64,000 nucleotides of DNA from a bacterium. Lineage in GTDB: Bacteria > Sysuimicrobiota > Sysuimicrobiia > Sysuimicrobiales > Segetimicrobiaceae. Positions 17,389-26,092 of this stretch are shown here, one piece after another. The notes beneath the pieces were generated by a model. The model had not been told where the DNA came from, did not search any database, and saw only the letters and a list, made by a program, of their open reading frames with translations. Location of the stretch: assembly GCA_035691305.1 (NCBI GenBank), contig DASSJF010000050.1:30974-94973 (forward strand). The letters run 5' to 3'. Made by a program: the position numbers and the translations under genes. The first letter of the stretch is position 1. Each line of letters begins with the position of its first letter.

Positions 17389-17405
17389 GAGCGGGGCTGC
17401 CGCGT

Positions 17406-18206
17406 TCAGACGACGACGTCGCGCCGCTCGAAGACGACCACCGCAAGGACGGTGGTGAGCGCCGCAACGCCTACCAGGACGGCCACGTCGGACCAAATCA
17501 GCCCACCACGGGCCACGACACCCTGCGGGTCCCAGTATGCAAACACGGAGTACCGCTTGAGCCATCTCCACGCCGGAGCGAGGTTGGCGACGTAGTCCGC
17601 GACATACGACACCAGGGCAAACGCCGTGCCGACCGCGCCCGCCCGGCCCGCCTCGCTGGCCGCCGCGGAACTCAGCAGTGTCACGCCGCCGATTACCCAG
17701 AACGCCACCGTTCCCGAGGCGGCGGCCCAGCCGAGCGCCGTCACATCGACAGGGCCAAGACCGCGAAGCCGGGTGACGAGAACGAGCCCCATCCACAGCG
17801 CGGCGCACATTGCGACGATGCCGGCCACCATCACCAACGCGATACTGGTCACCACCTGGCGACGGCTGATAGGGCGCGTGAGGACGAGCGCGATCGTGCG
17901 GCGTTCGACCTCGCCGGCCAGGGCGCCGGATGCAAACGCGATCGGAAATGCGCTCATCAGTACCAACACGAAGGGATGGACGAATATGAACGCGAGAAAT
18001 CCCTGCGGCGTCAGCAGCCGGCCAACTTCGTTGCCGAGGAGCGCCTGGATGCCCGGCGGGAGCAATTGCACCATTGCCCCCAGGTTCGGCCCTCCTAATG
18101 TCCCGTAGACGACCGCGAGCAGGTATTCAAAGAGGACGAGGCCCGCGGAGTAGACTCCCAGTGCGCGAAGACTGAAGCGGAGCCGCCGGGAGATTTCAGG
18201 ACGCAT
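17406..18206 (-). CDS. ABC-2 type transporter permease
   Basis: A 266-residue membrane protein with about six hydrophobic segments, of the ABC-2/NatB kind that pairs with the preceding ATPase. Features: a long loop after TM1 (GTLGGPNLGAMVQLLP), a region near residue 90 containing SGALAGEVERRTIALV, the typical cytoplasmic coupling segment of this family, and LTRPISRRQVV after it. The ATG at 18206 overlaps the ATPase stop by 11 bases. Substrates of such pairs range from drugs and bacteriocins to sodium; nothing here decides it. The gene ends the long minus-strand run. Confidence 0.85.
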   Translation of the reverse strand: MRPEISRRLRFSLRALGVYSAGLVLFEYLLAVVYGTLGGPNLGAMVQLLPPGIQALLGNEVGRLLTPQGFLAFIFVHPFVLVLMSAFPIAFASGALAGEVERRTIALVLTRPISRRQVVTSIALVMVAGIVAMCAALWMGLVLVTRLRGLGPVDVTALGWAAASGTVAFWVIGGVTLLSSAAASEAGRAGAVGTAFALVSYVADYVANLAPAWRWLKRYSVFAYWDPQGVVARGGLIWSDVAVLVGVAALTTVLAVVVFERRDVVV

Positions 18207-19122
18207 CCGGATGCCCGCGATAATAGCCGAGAAAGATGTCCTCCAGGGAGGGCCGCTCCCACACCAAGTCCGCGACGTCCCACGGCGCGAGGGCGTCCAG
18301 CATCGAGGCCGTTCTTTCCACCGGCACCCGCATCGTGAGCCGCGCGCCGTCCACGCGGTCCACGGCGACCCCGGCGGCAGGCCGGAAGGCGGTCGCGTCG
18401 GCGGCCCGCGAGAACTGGACTTCGACTCGACGGGGGCTGCGCTGCCGCAGCGAGTCGATGCGTTCGGTCGCGACAAGCCGCCCCTCGCGGATGATGGCCA
18501 CGCGGTCGCAGATCCGCTCGACTTCCCAGAGGAGATGCGAGGAGATAAACACCGTCCTGCCCCGCGCGCGCAACTCGTCGAGCAACTGATAGAACGCCTG
18601 CTGCATGAGAGGATCCAAACCTTCGGCGGGCTCATCCATCACGAGGAGGACGGGATCGTGTTGGAGCGCCTGTACTATCCCGAGCTTCTGCTTCATGCCG
18701 CGCGAATAATGCCGAATCGGACGGCCCAGATCTTGCCGACTGAGCGCAAACCGTTCCAGCAGTTGCGTGCGTCGCAGCGCCGGTCGACGTGTCAGCGCCC
18801 CCAGGTAGTCTAGGACCTGGCCCCCCGTCATACTTTCAAACAGGCTCAGCTCTCCTGGAACAAACCCCAGACGGCTGCGATCCGCCCGGCCGGCCGGTTC
18901 TCCGAACATCGTGGCCCGACCATGCTGGAGGCGCACCAGTCCGAGCAGGGCGCGGATTGTGGTTGTCTTCCCGGCTCCGTTCGGCCCCAAGAATCCAAAG
19001 ATCTCGCCCTCCTGCACGGAAAAAGTCACATCTTCGATGGCGCGTCTCCGTCCATAACGTTTGGTCAGGCCGAGGGCGTTGATAACGGCATCAGGATCGT
19101 TCACGGCTGCTGGCTCTCCCAT
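18196..19122 (-). CDS. ABC-2 type transporter ATP-binding protein
   Basis: A 308-residue ABC ATPase of the drug/NatA type: Walker A GPNGAGKTTT near residue 45, signature HYSRGMKQKL (a normal variant of LSGGQ) near 135, Walker B LLVMDEPAEGLDPL, and switch His in ISSHLLWEVE. A C-terminal domain of about 80 residues follows, as usual for this class. The ATG at 19122 was chosen over upstream in-frame starts because it begins just before the conserved domain. It works with the permease gene that overlaps its 3' end. There is a 20-base gap to the LysE gene, so readthrough is likely. Confidence 0.88.
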   Translation of the reverse strand: MGEPAAVNDPDAVINALGLTKRYGRRRAIEDVTFSVQEGEIFGFLGPNGAGKTTTIRALLGLVRLQHGRATMFGEPAGRADRSRLGFVPGELSLFESMTGGQVLDYLGALTRRPALRRTQLLERFALSRQDLGRPIRHYSRGMKQKLGIVQALQHDPVLLVMDEPAEGLDPLMQQAFYQLLDELRARGRTVFISSHLLWEVERICDRVAIIREGRLVATERIDSLRQRSPRRVEVQFSRAADATAFRPAAGVAVDRVDGARLTMRVPVERTASMLDALAPWDVADLVWERPSLEDIFLGYYRGHPDAS

Positions 19123-19142
19123 GGACGCAATACCCCGCCCTA

Positions 19143-19790
19143 CTAGTGTATTCGCGCCGGGCCGCCGTTCGACGTCAGCACCAGCAGCAACCTGACGCCG
19201 AAGTACGCCATGGCGATGCCGCACACAAGGTTGATACCCCGATAAAGCGTACGGGACAGAAATCGGCGGCCCCATGCGATCACCGCGGCCATCAGAAAGC
19301 ACCACGCCACGCACGCCAGCATGAATCCGCCGAAAAACACGGGGAGTACGTCTTGACGGTTCGCGCCGAGCGCGGCCACCGCCCCGCCCCCGACGCCGAG
19401 CCAGAACGTGATGTTCTGCGGATTGGAAAGCGACAGGGCGGCGCCGGCCGCGAAGTCGCCGCGGGACGCCGTGGCCCGGGGCTCCGCGGCGTGCGGGACC
19501 GCGCCGGCGCGGGCATCCCGAAGCGCCCTCCAGGCGACCGAGAAGAGAAGCGCGACGCCGAGCGCGCCGAGCACGGCGGCGGCCGGCCGGTAGACCGTGA
19601 GGTAGGCGACGCCGGACAGCGCGAGCGCCGCCCAGGTCGCGTCGCCGACGAGCGACCCGAATTCGGTCAGCAGCGCGCCCGCAAATCCCCGACGCATGCC
19701 GCGTCGCAGGGCCTCCGCGAGCACGACGCCGGGAGGCGCGCAGAACACGATCCCGAGCACGAACGCGGTCCAGAAGAGCGGCGCCGTCAC
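19143..19790 (-). CDS. LysE/RhtB-family amino acid exporter
   Basis: A 215-residue inner-membrane protein with six hydrophobic segments and the LysE hallmarks: N-terminal FCAPPGVVLAEALRRGM, GSLVGDATWAALALSG and LSNPQNITFWLGV in the middle. Members export amino acids or derivatives by proton antiport. The GTG start at 19790 lies in a GTGA overlap with the upstream HAD phosphatase gene. Substrate unknown. No LysG-type regulator is adjacent. Confidence 0.85.
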   Translation of the reverse strand: MTAPLFWTAFVLGIVFCAPPGVVLAEALRRGMRRGFAGALLTEFGSLVGDATWAALALSGVAYLTVYRPAAAVLGALGVALLFSVAWRALRDARAGAVPHAAEPRATASRGDFAAGAALSLSNPQNITFWLGVGGGAVAALGANRQDVLPVFFGGFMLACVAWCFLMAAVIAWGRRFLSRTLYRGINLVCGIAMAYFGVRLLLVLTSNGGPARIH

Positions 19791-20503
19791 GACGGGGCGC
19801 TGCGCCCCGCGTCGCCGGCCCGCCCGGGCAGCGAGGTGAGGGTCTCCACCGTGACGTAAAGCAGGCTCCCCACTACGAGGTCGGCCGCCGAGAAATCCAT
19901 CCCGCGCGTCAGCGCCGACGGCACCGCGACGCACCACATCCCGGCGGCCTTCGCGGCCTGCACCCCCGACTCGCTGTCTTCGAGCGCGACGCAGGCTCGT
20001 TCCGCCACCCCGATCCGCTGCGCCGCCAAGCGATAGACGTCCGGCGCGGGCTTTGCCCGCCGCACTTCGTCGCCGCCGGCGACCGCGTCGAATTGAGCCG
20101 TCAGGCCGATCTCCCGGAGGCGCTCCCGCACCCGCGCAATCCGCGAAGACGAAGCCACCGCGGTCCGGAGCCGGTGCGCGCGCACGCCTTCCAGCAAGGC
20201 CGCCACCCCCGGCAGCGGTTTCAGGAATTCCCGCTGCAGGCGGTCGTGGTGATCCTGCCACACCGCCCGCGCCGCCTCCGGCGCCATCGGGCTGTCCGGC
20301 TCGCGGAAGCGCCCGAGTGGATCGAACGGACTGTCGGCGCGTCCGATGTTGAGGCGCCACGACTCGATCGGAAACGGCCAGCCGTGCTGGGCGTGCACAG
20401 CCTGCCACGCCAGATATTCCGGCGTCTCCGTATCTACGATGAGTCCGTCGAGGTCGAAGATGACGGCCCGGACCCGGGATCCTCCGTATCCGCGTACGCT
20501 CAC
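19787..20503 (-). CDS. HAD-superfamily phosphatase/phosphoglucomutase-like protein
   Basis: A 238-residue HAD hydrolase, subfamily IA. Motif I is FDLDGLIVDTE (nucleophile and acid Asp), motif II Ser in VASSSR, motif III Lys in KPAPDVY, and motif IV EDSESG. A helical cap lies between motif I and motif II, as in beta-phosphoglucomutase and small phosphatases. The GTG at 20503 overlaps the stop of the AttH-fusion gene (GTGA) and the stop overlaps LysE the same way. Substrate is likely a small sugar or metabolite phosphate; nothing more can be said. Confidence 0.87.
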   Translation of the reverse strand: MSVRGYGGSRVRAVIFDLDGLIVDTETPEYLAWQAVHAQHGWPFPIESWRLNIGRADSPFDPLGRFREPDSPMAPEAARAVWQDHHDRLQREFLKPLPGVAALLEGVRAHRLRTAVASSSRIARVRERLREIGLTAQFDAVAGGDEVRRAKPAPDVYRLAAQRIGVAERACVALEDSESGVQAAKAAGMWCVAVPSALTRGMDFSAADLVVGSLLYVTVETLTSLPGRAGDAGRSAPS

Positions 20504-22014
20504 GGCCGCACGAACGTCTCCGAGGCGGCCGGCCCGTGCCACGAGATCTCCGTGCCGCCGATCGTGCCCAGGAGGGCGGCGTCCCCGCGCAGCTGCAGAA
20601 AGACCGGGACCCGGCCGGCCGCCTCGGCGCCGGCCGGCGTCCCGAGGGGCCGGCTGCCGAGCGCGTCCTGCACGACGATTCGGACCGTGACCGTGTCGGG
20701 TCCGTTCTCGGCGTGGACCGTGACCTCGGACGGCGCCGCCACGCGGTGGCCGTCGACCACCGGCCCGGGCCGCCATCCGCTGTACGTCACGCCGGTCACC
20801 GGCAGCGCGGCGACGAGACCTCCGGAGTCCTGCGCGGGCGCGGCCCCCGGCCGGGCCCGCCGCCACACAAAGAGCGTGGCCCGGGTTCGTCCCCCGTCCG
20901 GCACGTCTGGGTTCGGCAGGTGCACGCTCGCATAGACAAGCGCGCCGACGTCGCTCGACGCCTGCCCCCACTCCCACGTGACGCCCGCCCACGTGCCCCA
21001 ATTGTGGTCGTGGTAGGCCGGCGCGCCCGCAAACGCAAGCGTCCGGCCGCCGGTTCGAATCGTGCCGTCCGCCCGTCCGCGCGCCACCGGGACCACGTAG
21101 CCACTCACCGCTGGTCCGAGCCGCACCTCGGTCGCCGGCAGTACGAAACCGGCGTCCGGCCGAATCGTGAGATCGACCCGCAGCCGCGAATCGTCGACGG
21201 TGAGGCGGTAGCCGCGCGGGCCGGCGGTGAGCCGCGCGGGGCCGAGGTGCTGCTCGGCCGTCTCCGTCGAGATATCGCCCGGCAGGAGCACGCTTGGGAT
21301 AACCACGTCCCGAACGGGCGCGCCGGGCACTTTGACGCGGGCCAGCACCGCGCCGGCCGGCTGGGCTCCGGTGATAAGCGTGAGGTACGCGTACGCGTGC
21401 GTTGCAGGATCGAAGACGTTGAAGTAGTCCCACTCCACCCACGGAGACCGCGCGGCGGCGCGGGAACGAGATCGCGCGGGCGCGGCCGGCACTACGTGGA
21501 AGCGGTCGAGGACGTGGGCCAGCGCTGCCGGCGCTGGATGCAGCCACGCCTCGTCCGCCGCGCTGTCGCTCCCGTCCGTCACGGCGCGGGCGGCGCGGGC
21601 GGCGCGGTCCAGCGACGGGATGCCGGCCGAGGCGCTCGCCGTCACCACGCGGCCGTGCGCTCGCACGTAGAGCAGCCTCGAGGAGATCTGCGGCGCGGCC
21701 GCGGCGACGTCGCGGCGGAAGCGCGGGCCCTCGAGGACGTCGCGCACGAGAAACCCGGCGTTCGGCACGGTGAGGAACATACCGGTTACGCCGTTCACCT
21801 TGATGACCGCGGGATCGATACCCTCCGGCAGCACCACCACGTCGCCGCCGGCCACGAGGTTCCGGTCCTTCGCCTCGAGCAGCAGCGCGTCGCCGACCGA
21901 GAGCAGCGCGATCATGATCGCCACGCCGACGCCGTAGCCGAGCAGCAGCAGCGTCGAGCGCCAGGGCCGGTCGAGCAGCGCCCGCCGCGCGACCAACCGG
22001 GCCGCCGGCGTCAT
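20500..22014 (-). CDS. Fusion of a MacB/FtsX-type N-terminal domain and an AttH/CrtC-like lipocalin domain
   Basis: The 504-residue protein starts like an ABC permease: LVARRALLDRPWRSTLLLL with one membrane helix (about residues 20-46) and a MacB-like periplasmic stretch to about 190. No further membrane helices follow. From about residue 195 it is a two-part beta-barrel protein like AttH and hydroxyneurosporene synthase CrtC: WVEWDYFNVFDP, then YHDHNWGTWAGVTWEWGQA, the H-D-H/N-WG motif of this family. In Agrobacterium and others attE-attF-attG-attH encode an ABC transporter whose AttH is separate and secreted. Here the barrel would be tethered to the membrane. The ATG at 22014 overlaps the ATPase stop (ATGA). 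The ligand is unknown; the barrel and the fatty-acid gene context hint at a lipid or isoprenoid. Confidence 0.8.
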   Translation of the reverse strand: MTPAARLVARRALLDRPWRSTLLLLGYGVGVAIMIALLSVGDALLLEAKDRNLVAGGDVVVLPEGIDPAVIKVNGVTGMFLTVPNAGFLVRDVLEGPRFRRDVAAAAPQISSRLLYVRAHGRVVTASASAGIPSLDRAARAARAVTDGSDSAADEAWLHPAPAALAHVLDRFHVVPAAPARSRSRAAARSPWVEWDYFNVFDPATHAYAYLTLITGAQPAGAVLARVKVPGAPVRDVVIPSVLLPGDISTETAEQHLGPARLTAGPRGYRLTVDDSRLRVDLTIRPDAGFVLPATEVRLGPAVSGYVVPVARGRADGTIRTGGRTLAFAGAPAYHDHNWGTWAGVTWEWGQASSDVGALVYASVHLPNPDVPDGGRTRATLFVWRRARPGAAPAQDSGGLVAALPVTGVTYSGWRPGPVVDGHRVAAPSEVTVHAENGPDTVTVRIVVQDALGSRPLGTPAGAEAAGRVPVFLQLRGDAALLGTIGGTEISWHGPAASETFVRP

Positions 22015-22721
22015 ACGACGGTTCCGTTCCGCATGCGGAGCTGCCGGTCGGCAAGCGATGCGAGTTCGGCGTTGTGGGTCACGACCACGACGGCGCACCC
22101 GTCGCGCGTCGCGTCGCGCAGCAGCCGGATGATCTCGCGGCCCGTGGCGTCGTCGAGCTCGCCGGTCGGCTCGTCGGCGAGAAGCAGCGCGGGGCGATTG
22201 GCGAGGGCGCGCGCGATGGCCACCCGCTGCATCTCGCCGCCGCTCAGCTGTCCGGGCCGGTGCCCCGCCCGGCCGGCGAGCCCCACCCGCTCGAGGAGCG
22301 CCGCCGCCCGCGCCCGACGCGCGGACGCGGGGACTCCCGCCTCCAGCATCGGCAGTGTCACGTTCTCCTCGGCCGTGAGCATCGGCAGCAGAAAAAACCG
22401 CTGGAAGACGAAGCCGACGTGTGCGAGGCGCAGTTTTGCGAGCCGCGCGTCGGGGAGCGCGCGGGTGTCCTGCCCGAGCAGGGTGACGGCGCCCTCCGTC
22501 GGCACGTCCACGCCGCCCAGCAGGTGCAGCAGGGTCGACTTGCCGCAGCCGCTCGGGCCGACGATCGACACCATTCGTCCCCGTTCGACGCTCAAACTCA
22601 CGCCGCGCAGCGCGCGCACCGTGCCGCCCGCCGTACGGTACTCCTTGACCACCGCATCCGCTGTGACGGCCGCGGCGTCCGGCGTGCCGAACGCCGCGGC
22701 CGCGTCGGCACGGGCGCTCAC
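22011..22721 (-). CDS. ABC transporter ATP-binding protein, LolD/MacB/AttE-like
   Basis: A 236-residue ATPase of the FtsE/LolD/MacB group: Walker A GPSGCGKSTLL near residue 49, LSGGEMQRVAIARAL signature, Walker B LLADEPTGELDD and VVTHNAELA switch. It pairs with the two FtsX-like permeases encoded immediately upstream. The GTG at 22721 sits in a GTGA overlap, and its stop overlaps the AttH-fusion ATG. Transporters of this class are mechanotransmitters or lipoprotein/lipid extractors rather than simple channels. Confidence 0.9.
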   Translation of the reverse strand: MSARADAAAAFGTPDAAAVTADAVVKEYRTAGGTVRALRGVSLSVERGRMVSIVGPSGCGKSTLLHLLGGVDVPTEGAVTLLGQDTRALPDARLAKLRLAHVGFVFQRFFLLPMLTAEENVTLPMLEAGVPASARRARAAALLERVGLAGRAGHRPGQLSGGEMQRVAIARALANRPALLLADEPTGELDDATGREIIRLLRDATRDGCAVVVVTHNAELASLADRQLRMRNGTVV

Positions 22722-23944
22722 GATTGCACCTCGGCGTGCAGCGTGGCGGCGACCGCGGTTTTCGAGGCGACCGCCGCCGGGTACACGCCCGCCGCGGCGC
22801 CGGTGGCCGCGAGCAGCGCGATCGTGCGCGTCGCCGCCGCGGGGGTCAGCACGAAGAAGTGGAGGTCGACCGGGAGCCCCGGCGCCTGCCTGAGGATCCC
22901 GTCGAGGTAGCGCGCGATGACAAGTCCGAGGAGAAACGTGCCCGGCAGGCTCGCCACGCCGAGCGCCGCGCCCTCCAGCAGGACGAGCGACGCGATGCGC
23001 GCGCGGGTAAAGCCGATCGCGCGAAGCGTCGCGATCTCGCCGAGTCGCTCGCCGACGGACAGCGTCACGATCGCCGTGATCAGGAGGAACGAGACGGCGA
23101 CGCTGAGCGAGCCGAGGATCAGCGAGAACTGATTGAAATACGTGAGCCGCGTCGCGAGGCGCGCGAGGAAGTCCGCGTTGCTGAGCGCGTCGACCCGCGG
23201 GTCCTGCGCCTCGATCCACCGCACCAGCGCCGGGGCGCGCGCCGGGTCGTTGAGGCGCACGAGAATCATGGACGCCGCCCCGGCCGGCCGGCCCTGGAGC
23301 GCGCGCAGATCGGCCGTGGGAATGGAGATCGACCGCTGCGAGGCGAGGTCGACGTAGAAGTCGGCGATGCCGGAAACCCGGAACGCGCGCGACGCCGCGA
23401 GCGGCGCGAGCCCCCGCGACGGCACCGCCGAGAGCACCACCGTGTCGCCGATCCGCACCCCGTCGCGCCGGGCCATGGTCGGGTTGATGATCGCGGCCGG
23501 CGCTCCGCCCGGCGCGCGGTCCGGCGCGAGCCGGTCCGCCGGCGGCAGGTCGCGGCCTTCGAGGAGCGCGTAGGCGCCCGTGCCGCCGCCCGGCACCGCG
23601 AGGACGAACGTCGGGAACCGTCTCCCATCGTGCTGCGCGTACACGTTGGTGGCGGCGACGGGCACCGCCTCGGCCACCCCGGCCTGCCGCGCGATCGCTC
23701 CGGCGAGGCGGTCCGCGCCGCCGACCTCTTCTTCCCCCGCAAACGGCAGCGCGCCCTTCGGCAGCACGCGGATCGCGAAGCCGATCCGGCCGAGCACGGT
23801 GCCCAGGCTCGTCTCGAGGCCGTGCGCGAGCATGGTCATGTCGAGGAGGAGCGCGCCGGTCACCGCGAGGCCGAGGAGGACGAGCGCGCTGCGCACGCGA
23901 TTGCGCCCGAGCATCCGGCCGGCGAGAAAGACGAGGGATGCCAC
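22718..23944 (-). CDS. FtsX-like ABC transporter permease (second)
   Basis: A 408-residue permease with one N-terminal membrane helix (LVLLGLAVTGALLLD), a large periplasmic domain and three C-terminal helices, the MacB/LolC/FtsX topology. The coupling segment GEIATLRAIGFTRARI near residue 305 is clear. The GTG start at 23944 lies four bases after the stop of the first permease gene. With that protein and the LolD-type ATPase it makes the core of an AttEFG-like complex. Confidence 0.88.
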   Translation of the reverse strand: MASLVFLAGRMLGRNRVRSALVLLGLAVTGALLLDMTMLAHGLETSLGTVLGRIGFAIRVLPKGALPFAGEEEVGGADRLAGAIARQAGVAEAVPVAATNVYAQHDGRRFPTFVLAVPGGGTGAYALLEGRDLPPADRLAPDRAPGGAPAAIINPTMARRDGVRIGDTVVLSAVPSRGLAPLAASRAFRVSGIADFYVDLASQRSISIPTADLRALQGRPAGAASMILVRLNDPARAPALVRWIEAQDPRVDALSNADFLARLATRLTYFNQFSLILGSLSVAVSFLLITAIVTLSVGERLGEIATLRAIGFTRARIASLVLLEGAALGVASLPGTFLLGLVIARYLDGILRQAPGLPVDLHFFVLTPAAATRTIALLAATGAAAGVYPAAVASKTAVAATLHAEVQS

Positions 23945-23948
23945 GCCG

Positions 23949-24860
23949 CTAGCGTCCGATCTGGTCGAGCGGGCGCCGGCGCAGCAGCCGCCAGGCCGTG
24001 AGCGCCCCGGCGGCCAGGCCGAGTACGACCGAAAGAGCCGCGGCGTCCGCGACCAGCCGCCACGTCACGCGCGAAAAGAGAATGTCGGTGTCGAACAGCC
24101 GCCGATAGTACGCGTTGATCGCGAACGAGATCGCATATGCCAGTCCCGCGCCGGCGAGGCTGCCGGCGACCGCCACCGCGGCCGCGACGAGCAGGACCGC
24201 GGACGCCACGGTGCGCGAGCCCAGACCCATGAGGCGCATCATACCGACTTCGCGCCGCATCTCCTCGCCGCGCAGCGTCATGATCGTCACGAGGAAGACG
24301 CTGCCCGCGAGGACCGCGACCGCGCCGATCGCGCGGTGGAAGCGCGCGATCACTTCGAACGAACTCGAACTGCGGCGGGCGAGCTCGACGGACGTGTACG
24401 CGTGGACGCCGAGGCCCATCGCCGTCAGCTCCGACGCCACGCCGGGCGCCCGGGACGAGTCGCGGAGCCGTATGACGATGCTGTCGACCGCGTCGCCCGA
24501 ACCGGTGAGGGCCTGCAGGTCGGGAAGGTGCAACCGGACGTCCGCGTCGCGATCGGCGACTTCGGTGGGGTACAGCAACGGCCGGTAGAGGTGCGCGATC
24601 CGGACGCGCCGCCACGGACCGGCCGCGGTCGGCGCGATCTCGATCACGTCACCGGCCGCCACGCCGAGGGCGCGCGCCGTCCGGTCGCTCAGGGCGATGT
24701 CGACGGCCGCCGCACCGCCGCCGGCCGCCGGCGGACCGGCTGCCGCCGGACTCGCCGGCAACGATGTCATTACCGCCGGCGCGAACGCCCGGAGAGCCGC
24801 GGCCGCGGCGAGCAGGACCGCCGCGGCGGTGCCGGCGGCTTGAAAACGCCGGAGCGTCAG
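23949..24860 (-). CDS. FtsX-like ABC transporter permease (first), CTG start
   Basis: From the ATG at 24770 the protein would lack its first membrane helix. In frame upstream lies LTLRRFQAAGTAAAVLLAA, a short basic N-terminus and hydrophobic helix exactly as FtsX-type permeases have, and it begins with CTG at 24860, overlapping the HIT stop as CTGA. No ATG, GTG or TTG exists upstream in this frame, so I assign the CTG start (303 residues). The C-terminal three helices and the coupling motif REVGMMRLMGLGSR near residue 205 are normal; the periplasmic domain is small. Expected partner of the second permease and the ATPase. Confidence 0.75.
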   Translation of the reverse strand: MTLRRFQAAGTAAAVLLAAAAALRAFAPAVMTSLPASPAAAGPPAAGGGAAAVDIALSDRTARALGVAAGDVIEIAPTAAGPWRRVRIAHLYRPLLYPTEVADRDADVRLHLPDLQALTGSGDAVDSIVIRLRDSSRAPGVASELTAMGLGVHAYTSVELARRSSSSFEVIARFHRAIGAVAVLAGSVFLVTIMTLRGEEMRREVGMMRLMGLGSRTVASAVLLVAAAVAVAGSLAGAGLAYAISFAINAYYRRLFDTDILFSRVTWRLVADAAALSVVLGLAAGALTAWRLLRRRPLDQIGR

Positions 24861-25360
24861 GACTGCGGGCCGGCCGCGGAGCCCGCGCGGAGCACCGCCG
24901 CGAGCCGGTCGTAGGTCACGGTCAGCTCCTCGGGCAGCACTTTGGTCTCGCCGAGGACCGGCATGAAGTTCGTGTCGCCCACCCAGCGCGGGACGACGTG
25001 AGTGTGCAGGTGGTCGGCGATGCCGGCGCCGGCCGCGTGGCCGACGTTCATGCCGATGTTGAACCCCTCCGGCCGGTAGACCTCGCGCAGCGCGCGCATG
25101 GAGGCGACCACGAACTGCTGCATCTCGAGCTGCTCGTCGTTCGTGAGGTCGGCCGGGTCGGCGACGTGGCGGTGCGGTACCACCATGAGGTGGCCCGAGT
25201 TGTACGGGTACAGGTTCAGGATGACGAAGGCGAGCCGGCCCTGGATCAGGATACCGCGCTCACGGTCGCGTCCCTCGCGGGGAAACGTGCAGAAGATGCA
25301 GTCCGGCATCGGCGGTCCTTTAATGTAGTGCAGCCGCCAGGGGGCCCAGAGATGCTTCAA
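24857..25360 (-). CDS. HIT-domain protein
   Basis: A 167-residue HIT hydrolase/nucleotidyltransferase. It starts LKHLWAPWRLHYIKGP, the usual N-terminal block of the HIT family found in Actinobacteria and Terrabacteria, reached from TTG at 25360 in a TTGA overlap with rnc. The CIFC pair with a downstream histidine can bind zinc, and the active motif HLHTHVVPRW (H-x-H-x-H) lies near residue 120. Members hydrolyse or phosphorylate dinucleoside polyphosphates; the substrate here is not known. It bridges rnc and the ABC genes in one coupled run. Confidence 0.88.
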   Translation of the reverse strand: MKHLWAPWRLHYIKGPPMPDCIFCTFPREGRDRERGILIQGRLAFVILNLYPYNSGHLMVVPHRHVADPADLTNDEQLEMQQFVVASMRALREVYRPEGFNIGMNVGHAAGAGIADHLHTHVVPRWVGDTNFMPVLGETKVLPEELTVTYDRLAAVLRAGSAAGPQS

Positions 25361-26091
25361 CCCGCCCGGCTCCGCCGGAGGTGCTCGAGGGCCTGCTGCG
25401 CCGCGGCCTGCTCGGCTTCTTTCTTGCTCTTGCCCCGTCCCTCGCCGATCACCCGGCCGCTCACCTCCACCACCGCCACGAACGCCCGGTTGTGCTCCGG
25501 GCCTTCCTGGCCGGTGATGCGGTATCGCGGCAGGCGGCGCTCGCGCTGCTGCACGAGTTCTTGAAGCAGGCTCTTGTAGTCGCTGCCGCCCGGCTCCTCG
25601 AGCCGGGACAGGTCCTCCGCAAACCACCGCGTCACGCAGTGGTGCGCGACGCCGTAGCCCGCGTCGACATACACCGCGCCGACGACCGCTTCGAGCGCAT
25701 CGGCGAGCAGCGACGCGCGCGACCGTCCCCCGCCCTTCTCCTCCCCCCGTCCCAGCAGCATGTAGCGGCCGAGGTCCATCGCGCGGGCGATCTGGGCGAG
25801 CGGGCCTTCGCTGACGACCGACGCGCGCAAGCGCGCGAGGTCGCCTTCGAGCCGCGTGGGAAAGAGCCGGTAGAGGTGATCGGCGACCACGAGGTTGAGG
25901 ACCGCGTCGCCGAGAAATTCCAGCCGCTCGTAGTTGTCGCCGTGCCGGCTGCGAGCTTCCGCGCCGACCGAGCCGTGCACGAGCGCGGTGTGCAGCAGCG
26001 TCCGGTCGCGGAAGTGCACGTCGAGCCGCCGTTCCAGCTCCGCGAGCTGCGCGTCGCGGTCCGGAGCGAGCGGCTCGATCACCTCGACCAT
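25357..26091 (-). CDS. rnc: Ribonuclease III
   Basis: Double-stranded RNA endonuclease for rRNA and mRNA processing. The 244-residue protein has the signature ERLEFLGDAVL near residue 55 with the metal-binding acids, the second acidic site ADALEAVVGAVY near 130, and a C-terminal dsRBD with GRGKSKKEAEQAAAQQAL. It follows fabF by one base, a frequent order in Bacillota and other Terrabacteria. Its stop overlaps the TTG of the HIT gene. Confidence 0.95.
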   Translation of the reverse strand: MVEVIEPLAPDRDAQLAELERRLDVHFRDRTLLHTALVHGSVGAEARSRHGDNYERLEFLGDAVLNLVVADHLYRLFPTRLEGDLARLRASVVSEGPLAQIARAMDLGRYMLLGRGEEKGGGRSRASLLADALEAVVGAVYVDAGYGVAHHCVTRWFAEDLSRLEEPGGSDYKSLLQELVQQRERRLPRYRITGQEGPEHNRAFVAVVEVSGRVIGEGRGKSKKEAEQAAAQQALEHLRRSRAG

Positions 26092-26092
26092 A

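Noticed and set aside
20536..22893. 785-residue open frame on the plus strand
   Set aside because: It lies opposite the AttH fusion, ATPase and permease genes, all with clear motifs; no domain can be seen in it.
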